DNA from: Gigantopelta aegis
Lineage: Eukaryota; Mollusca; Gastropoda; Neomphalida; Peltospiridae
Length of the DNA: 64,000 bases
NCBI RefSeq assembly: GCF_016097555.1
Contig: NC_054700.1
Coordinates: 53,875,701 to 53,939,700, forward strand
Direction: 5' to 3'
Under the pieces are notes generated by a model that searched no databases, was not told the DNA's origin, and was given only the letters and a program-made list of their open reading frames with translations. Positions 33,701 to 40,846 of the stretch are shown here, in pieces. Position 1 is the stretch's first letter, and every line of letters begins with the position of its first letter. The translations under genes and the position numbers were made by a program.

Positions 33701-36700
33701 TGAATGCGAGTTGGGTGGCTGTGCAGGAGTTGAAGAAGCTCGGGCTTGGAGACGACATCCAGCTGGTTATTGAAGAGATTCCCGTTGAATACAATTCGGT
33801 ACAAAATATTCTGCCATCATTCTGGGAAAAACACCAACCTCTGGTTTGTATTCAGGGTATAAGTGTATACCTATTTATAGACTTGATTTGTTATATGTAT
33901 TCAGTGTATAACAGTATACCTATTTATAGACATGATTTGAATGAATGAATGAATGAATGTTTAACGACACCCCAGCACGAAAAATACATCGGTTATTATG
34001 TGTCAAACTATGGTAATGGAAACAAATAAGGTGATGATCAACATCAACAGAAAAATTCAAGATATAAATAAAAACAATGTAAAGAACTGTGCAAAAATAC
34101 AAATACAAATATCACAGATAGATACTGACTTACTCTAAACTTCAATTTGTGCTGTATTGGCCATTCTCAAAGAGAATGTTACACCACGGTGAGGTTACAG
34201 CACGCGCAGGGGAGACTTGATTTGATATATGTATTTAATGTATAACAGTATACCTATTTATAGACGAATACCACTAGAGTACCGTGATTAATTAATCACT
34301 GGCTACTGGATTTCAAATATTTGTTAATTCTGACATGCGTCAATGAATGAGTGAAAGAAAGAATGACTGAATGGATGACTGAATAAATGAATGAATTAAT
34401 GGATTAATGACTGAAAGAATGACCGAATGGGTGACTAAATGAATGGAAGAATGAAATGACATACATGCATGTATTGTTAATAATATTAAAAAAAACAAAA
34501 AAACAAAAAAACTAAACAAATATTTTCACAGTATTGTAAGACAGCTATTAATTGTTTGCATACTAACACTTATGTGGGACACCTATTGTGTTGGCATACT
34601 GGTTTTTTATTGTACAGCTTGTGTATTTTACATGTATGTGGGACAGCTGGGTTTTTTTACATATTGTTAATAAAAATAATTTTGCATTTTATCTTCACAG
34701 CTTGTCGTTCATGTCGGGGTGTCGGGTCTGGCCACAGAGCTGACCCTGGAACAACAGGCACATAACAGTGGCTATGACAAAATCGATGTGTGTGGCGAGC
34801 ATCCCACAATGCATTGCTGTGTCGAAGGGGCCGATGATTGCCTGGTCTCAGAAATCGATATGAAATATGTGTGCGCTGAGGTTAATAATTCTGGATTAAA
34901 GGTCAAGGCTGTTGTGTCACATGACCCTGGAAGGTGAGTCAGAGATGGATGCAGGATTTTTTTAGGCAGGGGATTCAATATTAAAAAAGAGGGCCGACAG
35001 GATTCCAATGTACTCTGACCTGAATGAAAGTTAGTTAAAGTTTGCTTTATATAATGATGTCACTAGAGCACATTGATTTATTAATCATCAGCTATTGGAT
35101 GTCAAACATTTGGTAATTTCAATTCTTAATTCTGAAGGAACCCACTACATTTTGTCCATTGGCAGCAAGGGATCTTTTATATGCATTTTGCCACAGACAG
35201 GAGAGCACATACCATAGACTTTGATATACTAGTCGTGAGGCACTGGTTGGGATGGGAACTACCTTGAATGAAGGCAGTTGTACCAAAAAACAAGTAACCG
35301 ATCAAGATATACATCTTCAAAACTATACAAAAAAATTCATTATATTCAACCACTAAACACTATATATGTATGTATACAATGTAAGTGTGAGTATTTAGTT
35401 CTATGTCCACAAATACTATACTACACATTTGGTGCATTTGATACATGTCAGGGCTGGAATGTTGTTAAACATTCATCTGTCCATCCATTCATTCTATCAT
35501 TCATCCATTCATTTAGTCACCCATTCAGTCATTCTTTCAGTCATTAATCCATTTATTTATTCATTCATTCATTTAGTTATACAGTCATCCATTTATTCAT
35601 TCATTCATTGATGCATGTCATAATTAACAAATATTTTAAATCCAATAGCCAATGATTAATTAAAAAAAAGAAAGAAATGTTTTATTTAACAACGCACTCA
35701 ACACATTTTATTTACGGTTATATGGCGTCAGACATATGGTTACGGACCACACAGATATTGAGAGAGGAAACCTGCTGTCGCCACTTCATGGGCTACTCTT
35801 TTCGATTAGCAGCAAGGGATCTTTTATATACACTATCCCACAGACAGGGTAGAACATACCACGGCCTTTGATGTACCAACGGAGATCGATTCCAGACCGA
35901 CTGCACATCGAGCAAGCGCTTTACCATTGGGCTACGTCCTGCCCCCCCCCCCCCCAATGATTATTTAATCACCGTACTCTAGTGGTGTCATTAAACAAAA
36001 CAAACTTTTAACTTTTTAATTATGGTATGACATATACAGGGGTTGTATTAGCAGATTTTGTAATTTGTTCAATATCTGTTTGTTTTCTAGTTCCTCTATT
36101 TGTTTTCTAGTTCCTCTATTTGTTTTCTAGTTCCTCTATTTGTTTTCTAGGTGCTGTATTTGAAGTTGCTCTATTTGTTTTCTAGTTGCACTATTCGTTT
36201 TCTAGTTGCTCTATTCGTTTTCTAGTTGCTCTATTCGTTTTCTAGTTGCTCTATTCGTTTTCTAGTTGCACTATTTGTTTTCTAGTTGCTCTATTTGTTT
36301 TCTGGTTGCTCTATTTGTTTTCTGGTTGTTTTATTTGTTTTCTAGTTGCTCTATTTGTTTTCTGGTTGCTCTATTTGTTTTCTGGTTGCTCTATTTGTTT
36401 TCTAGTTGCTCTATTTGTTTTCTGGTTGTTTTATTTGTTTTCTAGTTGCTCTATTTGTTTTCTGGTTGTTCTATTTGTTTTCTGATTGCTCTATTTGGTT
36501 TCTGGTTGCTCTATTTGGTTTCTTGTTGCTCTATTTGGTTTCTAGTTTCTCTATTTGAAGTTGCTCTATTTCTTTTCTGGTTGCTCTATTTGGTTTCTTG
36601 TTGCTCTACTTGGTTTCTAGTTGCTCTGTTTGTTTTCTAGTTGCTCTATTTGTTTTCTAGTTGCTCTATTTGAAGTTGCTCTATTTGTTTTCTAGTTGCT

Positions 36701-39700
36701 CTATTTGGTTTCTAGTTTCTCTATTTGTTTTCTAGTTGCTCTATTTGGTTTCTAGTTTCTCTATTTGAAGTTGCTCTATTTCTTTTCTGGTTGCTCTATT
36801 TGGTTTCTTGTTGCTCTACTTGGTTTCTAGTTGCTCTGTTTGTTTTCTAGTTGCTCTATTTGTTTTCTAGTTGCTCTATTTGTTTTCTAGTTGCTCTATT
36901 TGAAGTTGCTCTATTTGGTTTCTAGTTGCTCTATTTGGTTTCTAGTTGCTCTATTTGTTTTCTGGTTGCTCTATTTGAAGTTGCTCTATTTGTTTTCTGG
37001 TTGCTCTATTTGTTTTCTGGTTGCTCTATTTGAAGTTGCTCTATTTGTTTTCTGGTTGCTCTATTTGGTTTCTTGTTGCTCTATTTGTTTTCTGGTTGCT
37101 CTATTTGTTTTCTGGTTGCTCTATTTGTTTTCTAGTTGCTCTATTTGTTTTCTGGTTGCTCTATTTGAAGTTGCTTTATTTGTTTTCTGGTTGCTCTATT
37201 TGTTTTCTGGTTGCTCTATTTGAAGTTGCTCTATTTGTTTTCTAGTTGCTCTATTTGGTTTCTAGTTTCTCTATTTGTTTTCTAGTTGCTCTATTTGGTT
37301 TCTAGTTTCTCTATTTGAAGTTGCTCTATTTCTTTTCTGGTTGCTCTATTTGGTTTCTTGTTGCTCTACTTGGTTTCTAGTTGCTCTGTTTGTTTTCTAG
37401 TTGCTCTATTTGTTTTCTAGTTGCTCTATTTGAAGTTGCTCTATTTGGTTTCTAGTTGCTCTATTTGGTTTCTAGTTGCTCTATTTGTTTTCTGGTTGCT
37501 CTATTTGAAGTTGCTCTATTTGTTTTCTGGTTGCTCTATTTGTTTTCTGGTTGCTCTATTTGAAGTTGCTCTATTTGTTTTCTGGTTGCTCTATTTGGTT
37601 TCTTGTTGCTCTACTTGGTTTCTAGTTGCACTGTTTGTTTTCTAGTTGCTCTATTTGGTTTCTTGTTGCTCTACTTGGTTTCTAGTTGCTCTGTTTGTTT
37701 TCTAGTTGCTCTGTTTGTTTTCTAGTTGCTCTATTTGTTTTCTAGTTGCTCTATTTGAAGTTGCTCTATTTGGTTTCTAGTTGCTCTATTTGGTTTCTAG
37801 TTGCTCTATTTGTTTTCTGGTTGCTCTATTTGAAGTTGCTCTATTTGTTTTCTGGTTGCTCTATTTGTTTTCTGGTTGCTCTATTTGAAGTTGCTCTATT
37901 TGTTTTCTGGTTGCTCTATTTGGTTTCTTGTTGCTCTATTTGTTTTCTGGTTGCTCTATTTGTTTTCTGGTTGCTCTATTTGTTTTCTAGTTGCTCTATT
38001 TGTTTTCTGGTTGCTCTATTTGAAGTTGCTTTATTTGTTTTCTGGTTGCTCTATTTGTTTTCTGGTTGCTCTATTTGAAGTTGCTCTATTTGTTTTCTGG
38101 TTGCTCTATTTGTTTTCTGGTTGCTCTATTTGTTTTCTGGTTGCTCTATTTGTTTTCTGGTTGCTCTATTTGTTTTCTAGTTGCTCTATTTGTTTTCTGG
38201 TTGCTCTATTTGAAGTTGCTTTATTTGTTTTCTGGTTGCTCTATTTGGTTTCTAGTTGCTCTATTTGGTTTCTAGTTGCTCTATTCATTTTCTGGATTTG
38301 TTTCAAGTGTCATTGTGATTTCTTGTACATATCTCTGCACATGGATTAGTGAAAAAATTTTTTAGTCTTCCATTATTTTTTAAATTTAAATGTACATATC
38401 ATTGTCCATATCTGATCATATTGATCAGTTTATTACTGAACTATAGTCCTTCCTACAGGGAATTTTTGTTTTCATACTGTGAAATTTACTAAAGGTTATT
38501 TATTTCCGAGTCGATTGTTTTCAAAATTGCACACAAAAATAGGTGTTTTTATGTTATTTTTAAAACAGTTTCACTTTTCTTCTCACATTAAACAAAACTA
38601 AAATTATTTACAAAAAAAATAAGAAATTGTAGGATTGGACAGACTGTAGCTAGTTGGTTTATTAGTTTTCGCTGGTTTTGTTTCAGGTATCTCTGTGATT
38701 TCTCTTACTACGTATCTCTACACATCGATCGATATCGCTCAGCCTTTATTAGTTTTCGCTGGTTTTGTTTCAGGTATCTCTGTGATTTCTCTTACTACGT
38801 ATCTCTACACATCGATCGATATCGCTCAGCCTTTATTAGTTTTCGCTGGTTTTGTTTCAGGTATCTCTGTGATTTCTCTTACTACGTATCTCTACACATC
38901 GATCGATATCGCTCAGCCTTTATTAGTTTTCGCTGGTTTTGTTTCAGGTATCTCTGTGATTTCTCTTACTACGTATCTCTACACATCGATCGATATCGCT
39001 CAGCCTTTATTAGTTTTCGCTGGTTTTGTTTCAGGTATCTCTGTGATTTCTCTTACTACGTATCTCTACACATCGATCGATATCGCTCAGCCTTTATTAG
39101 TTTTCGCTGGTTTTGTTTCAGGTATCTCTGTGATTTCTCTTACTACGTATCTCTACACATCGATCGATATCGCTCAGCCTTTATTAGTTTTCGCTGGTTT
39201 TGTTTCAGGTATCTCTGTGATTTCTCTTACTACGTATCTCTACACATCGATCGATATCGCTCAGCCTTTATTAGTTTTCGCTGGTTTTGTTTCAGGTATC
39301 GCTGTGATTTCTCTTACTACGTATCTCTACACATCGATCGATATCGCTCAGCCTTTATTAGTTTTCGCTGGTTTTGTTTCAGGTATCTCTGTGATTTCTC
39401 TTACTACGTATCTCTACACATCGATCGATATCGCTCAGCCTTTATTAGTTTTCGCTGGTTTTGTTTCAGGTATCTCTGTGATTTCTCTTACTACGTATCT
39501 CTACACATCGATCGATATCGCTCAGCCTTTATTAGTTTTCGCTGGTTTTGTTTCAGGTATCTCTGTGATTTCTCTTACTACGTATCTCTACACATCGATC
39601 GATATCGCTCAGCCTTTATTAGTTTTCGCTGGTTTTGTTTCAGGTATCTCTGTGATTTCTCTTACTACGTATCTCTACACATCGATCGATATCGCTCAGC

Positions 39701-40846
39701 CTTTATTAGTTTTCGCTGGTTTTGTTTCAGGTATCTCTGTGATTTCTCTTACTACGTATCTCTACACATCGATCGATATCGCTCAGCCTTTATTAGTTTT
39801 TTGCTGGTTTTGTTTCAGGTATCTCTGTGATTTCTCTTACTACGTATCTCTACACATCGATCGATATCGCTCAGCCTTTATTAGTTTTCGCTGGTTTTGT
39901 TTCAGGTATCTCTGTGATTTCTCTTACTACGTATCTCTACACATCGATCGATATCGCTCAGCCTTTATTAGTTTTCGCTGGTTTTGTTTCAGGTATCTCT
40001 GTGATTTCTCTTACTACGTATCTCTACACATCGATCGATATCGCTCAGCCTTTATTAGTTTTCGCTGGTTTTGTTTCAGGTATCTCTGTGATTTCTCTTA
40101 CTACGTATCTCTACACATCGATCGATATCGCTCAGCCTTTATTAGTTTTCGCTGGTTTTGTTTCAGGTATCTCTGTGATTTCTCTTACTACGTATCTCTA
40201 CACATCGATCGATATCGCTCAGCCTTTATTAGTTTTCGCTGGTTTTGTTTCAGGTATCTCTGTGATTTCTCTTACTACGTATCTCTACACATCGATCGAT
40301 ATCGCTCAGCCTTTATTAGTTTTCGCTGGTTTTGTTTCAGGTATCTCTGTGATTTCTCTTACTACGTATCTCTACACATCGATCGATATCACTCAGCCTT
40401 TATTAGTTTTCGCTGGTTTTGTTTCAGGTATCTCTGTGATTTCTCTTACTACGTATCTCTACACATCGATCGATATCGCTCAGCCTTTATTAGTTTTCGC
40501 TGGTTTTGTTTCAGGTATCTCTGTGATTTCTCTTACTACGTATCTCTACACATCGATCGATATCGCTCAGCCTTTATTAGTTTTTTGCTGGTTTTGTTTC
40601 AGGTATCTCTGTGATTTCTCTTACTACGTATCTCTACACATCGATCGATATCGCTCAGCCTTTATTAGTTTTCGCTGGTTTTGTTTCAGGTATCTCTGTG
40701 ATTTCTCTTACTACGTATCTCTACACATCGATCGATATCGCTCAGCCTTTATCCACGTCCCACCATTACACAACCCGTACAGTGCAGAGGAGCTTGCTGA
40801 GGGTCTGCGCTCTGCCATCCTGGCCATGCTGCAACAGTTGTCATGA
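27759..40846 (+). CDS. PGPEP1: pyroglutamyl-peptidase I, whole gene (four coding exons)
   Basis: Cytosolic cysteine peptidase (family C15) that removes N-terminal pyroglutamate from peptides. Exons: 27759-27792, 33674-33843, 34701-34933 and 40690-40846, all GT/AG, totalling 594 nt = 197 residues (human 209). Clear matches: VVVTGFGPFG, VNASWVAVQELKKLGLGD, IPVEYNSVQ, LLVVHVGVSG, GRYLCDFSYY and SAFIHVPPL. The catalytic Glu85 (TLE), Cys149 (YLC) and His168 (FIH) fall at the human numbers. The C-terminus ends MLQQLS, shorter than the human tail. Intron 3 (5.8 kb) carries a 20-bp minisatellite and 23 tandem copies of the exon 4 acceptor region, an organisation I know from no other gene. Confidence 0.96.
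27991..28323 (-). mobile_element. SINE, family A, full length with target duplication
   Basis: Minus-strand copy flanked by AGACTTTTAAG at 27980-27990 and 28324-28334. Head on the minus strand: GGGGCGGGATGTAGCCCAGC. Box B GGATCGATC is partly kept. Confidence 0.93.
28397..28661. mobile_element. MITE, TTTCTGCCAG family, copy 2
   Basis: Ends CAGAGTTTCTGCCA.. and ..TTTCTGGCAGAAACACTG, with inner GGTATGGCGC and GCGCCATACC. A C24 run interrupted by TTACC lies at 28563-28596. Internal CCCTAACCCTAAAC matches TTAGGGTTAAG of copy 1 in reverse. Confidence 0.75.
28755..29120. mobile_element. MITE with perfect 26-bp terminal repeats and 9-bp target duplication
   Basis: The left end TAGCTCGAGTCACCTCTAGC(CCTCCC) is mirrored exactly at the right. 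ATATGCATG flanks both sides (28746-28754 and 29121-29129). A second inverted GGGGAGGGCT close inside the left end makes it fold on itself. A 9-bp duplication fits Mutator-like elements. No transposase; non-autonomous. Confidence 0.88.
29262..29345 (-). mobile_element. SINE, family C tail fragment, decayed
   Basis: ATATTTGTTTAATGATGCCT.. CAGCAC.. AGCTATTAGATGTC matches the family C tail (GCTGGGGTGTCGTTAAACAT on the minus strand) with many changes. Confidence 0.5.
29424..29664. repeat. 60-bp tandem array, 4 copies
   Basis: GCCCTCAAAATTAACATCAT, CTTGCTATGTTAGTTCAACA, CAGACAACATCCAAGTAAAT. The copies are identical except for one A missing in the first, so the expansion is recent. Confidence 0.97.
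30062..30495 (-). mobile_element. old SINE interrupted in its head by the MITE at 30190-30468
   Basis: Left part: GGGCAGTACATATCACGATC, TTTGATTCAACAGTCATAGG, TTGATCAATCC. Right part after the MITE: CATACCACTGAGCCACATTCC, which read on the minus strand is a tRNA-like box A (GGAATGTGGCTCAGTGGTAT). Very diverged. Confidence 0.55.
30190..30468. mobile_element. hAT-like MITE, 8-bp target duplication
   Basis: Ends CAGGGCTCGAAA and TTTCGAGCCCTG. CATACCAA (30182-30189) and CATACCAC (30469-30476) flank it, an 8-bp duplication with one mismatch. Terminal CAGGG and 8-bp duplications are usual in the hAT superfamily. Length 279 bp, no transposase. Confidence 0.85.
30576..30876. repeat. 43-bp tandem array, 7 copies
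   Basis: Unit TTATTTAGGAGATAACCATA, TGGAGTTTTTAGATTTGCGG, GTG. The last copy runs into a foldback element whose arm has the same sequence. Confidence 0.96.
30848..30989. repeat. foldback element sharing its arm with the 43-bp array
   Basis: Left arm CCATATGGAGTTTTTAGATT..GGGTG.TATTGTCTATTTGAT. Right arm ATCAAATAGACAATAACACC..CTAAAAACTCCATATGG. The loop is about 50 nt. Confidence 0.85.
31300..32287. repeat. 60-bp tandem array, about 16 copies
   Basis: Unit GAAATAGTCACTATTTACCA, AGTTAATTATATCATGAAAC, AATATATACATGTATATGTT. There are small indels and a partial unit near 31880. Open frames on both strands are repeat translations. Confidence 0.96.
32361..32657 (+). mobile_element. SINE, family A, full length on plus strand with target duplication
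   Basis: Head GGGACGTAGCCCAGTGGTAA (box A), TTTGGGATTGATCCCC (box B), the body, and tail GTGTTGAGTGTGTCGTTAAA. Flanked by TATTTAGATTT at 32350-32360 and 32658-32668. Confidence 0.93.
32728..33222. repeat. 54-bp tandem array, about 9 copies
   Basis: Unit ACATGCATACATGTATACTA, GCAGATTATGATTTGGCATC, TCTCATGTAACGTT. A G/C variant (ATTATGATTT or ATTATCATTT) groups three adjacent copies. Confidence 0.96.
33674..33843 (+). CDS. PGPEP1: PGPEP1 coding exon 2
   Basis: From acceptor TTTCTGTTTCAG to donor GTTTGT. It encodes (G)FGPFGNYKVNASWVAVQ.. ELKKLGLGDDIQLVIEE.. IPVEYNSVQNILPSFWEKHQ-PL, residues 12-68. It contains the GFGPF motif and the substrate-pocket region of the C15 fold. Confidence 0.96.
33939..34212 (-). 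mobile_element. SINE, family C (tail GGTGTCGTTAAACATTCATTC)
   Basis: The (GAAT)n tail and TTTAACGACACCCCAGCACG are at the left, with a different pol III-like head at the right (minus strand CCTGCGCGTGCTGTAACCTC). Flanked by AGACATGATTTGA and AGACTTGATTTGA, a 13-bp duplication with one mismatch. It split an older tandem duplication (TATACCTATTTATAGAC, copies near 33875, 33925 and 34250). Confidence 0.8.
34363..34460. repeat. (GAATGACT)-type degenerate simple repeat
   Basis: Runs of GAATGA/TGACTGAA units in PGPEP1 intron 2. Nothing else is seen in 34265-34700 apart from an A/C-rich tract near 34490. Confidence 0.8.
34701..34933 (+). CDS. PGPEP1: PGPEP1 coding exon 3
   Basis: From acceptor ATCTTCACAG to the strong donor GTGAGT. 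It encodes LVVHVGVSGLATELTLEQQA.. GYDKIDVCGEHPTMHCCVEG.. VSEIDMKYVCAEV.. VVSHDPG plus two bases of Arg146. Holds catalytic Glu85. This donor faces the 24 candidate acceptors downstream. Confidence 0.97.
35030..35262 (-). mobile_element. SINE, family B, head missing
   Basis: GTTAAAGTTTGCTTTATATA.. GTCACTAGAGCACATTGATT at the left, the body up to AGTCGTGAGGCACTGGTTGG, then stops. Confidence 0.82.
35460..35612. repeat. (ATTC/ATCC)n simple repeat
   Basis: CATCCATTCATTC-type units, likely the residue of a family C SINE tail. No SINE body is attached. Confidence 0.85.
35645..36012. mobile_element. family A SINE (minus) nested in a family B SINE tail (plus)
   Basis: Outer family B tail on plus: CCAATAGCCAATGATTAATT at the left and CGTACTCTAGTGGTGTCATT at the right. 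Inside, at about 35664-35953, is a full minus-strand family A copy. CCAATGATTAATTA and CCAATGATTATTTA at its two ends look like the target duplication. The inner copy lacks about 50 bp of the body (TTGATGTACCAACGGAGATC). Confidence 0.85.
36078..38294. repeat. 20-bp minisatellite with higher-order blocks (about 2.2 kb)
   Basis: Basic unit TCTATTTGTTTTCTAGTTGC, with TTTTCTGG and TTTGGTTTCTTG variants. A 15-bp short form (TCTATTTGAAGTTGC) is dispersed through it. Longer blocks recur: the stretch from about 36720 reappears near 37270, and the stretch from 36900 reappears at 37440 and 37755, so segments of several hundred bp were themselves duplicated. It is pyrimidine-rich with frequent TTTTCTAG, and lies in PGPEP1 intron 3. 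Confidence 0.96.
38293..38345 (+). repeat. decayed copy of the PGPEP1 exon 4 acceptor and exon start
   Basis: CTGGATTTGTTTCAAGTGTC, ATTGTGATTTCTTGTACATA, TCTCTGCACAT aligns with CTGGTTTTGTTTCAGGTATC, TCTGTGATTTCTCTTACTAC, GTATCTCTACACAT. The CAG/GT at the splice point has become CAA/GT. It is clearly older than the 87-bp array and separated from it by a MITE. Confidence 0.75.
38442..38648. mobile_element. MITE (TATAGTCCGTCC family), copy 1
   Basis: Ends TATAGTCCTTCC.. and ..GGACAGACTGTA. Its interior (GGTTATTTATTTCCGAG, AAATTGCACACA, TTACTTTTCTTC-like) matches the element at 45719-45921. Flanking TA is consistent with a TA target. It sits immediately before the exon-copy array. Confidence 0.75.
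38658..40689 (+). repeat. 23 tandem 87-bp copies of the exon 4 acceptor plus exon start
   Basis: Each unit is 24 nt of intron end (TAGTTTTCGCTGGTTTTGTT-TCAG) plus the first 63 nt of PGPEP1 exon 4 (GTATCTCTGTGATTTCTCTT.. to ..CAGCCTTTAT). Exon starts fall at 38687 + 87k for the first 13, 39819 + 87k for the next 9, then 40603, and the true exon at 40690. Two units carry one extra T (TTTTTTGCTGG, near 39800 and 40580). Otherwise only a few substitutions occur (one T-to-G at about 39301, one G-to-A near 40391). Each copy encodes RYLCDFSYYVSLHIDRYRSA-FI, including catalytic Cys149 but stopping before His168. TTTAT occurs at both original breakpoints. Confidence 0.97.
40690..40846 (+). CDS. PGPEP1: PGPEP1 coding exon 4 (terminal)
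   Basis: Acceptor GGTTTTGTTTCAG. It completes Arg146, then YLCDFSYYVSLHIDRYRSAF-IHVPPLHNPYSAEELAEGLR-SAILAMLQQLS and TGA at 40844. Holds Cys149 and His168. Only this copy of the duplicated acceptor continues into the His-bearing 3' part. A G28 run follows 45 nt after the stop. Confidence 0.95.

Noticed and set aside
36246-38349. Leu/Phe/Ser-rich frames (LYLFSGCSICFLVALFVFWL) resembling membrane segments
   Set aside because: Translation of the 20-bp minisatellite (60 bp = three units = 20 codons). It lies wholly in an intron.
38695-40614. 639-codon open frame MISLTTYLYTSIDIAQPLLV..
   Set aside because: It reads the 87-bp exon-copy array in a frame different from PGPEP1 and only falls into the native frame after a T insertion. 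It is a by-product of a repeat whose length is a multiple of three.
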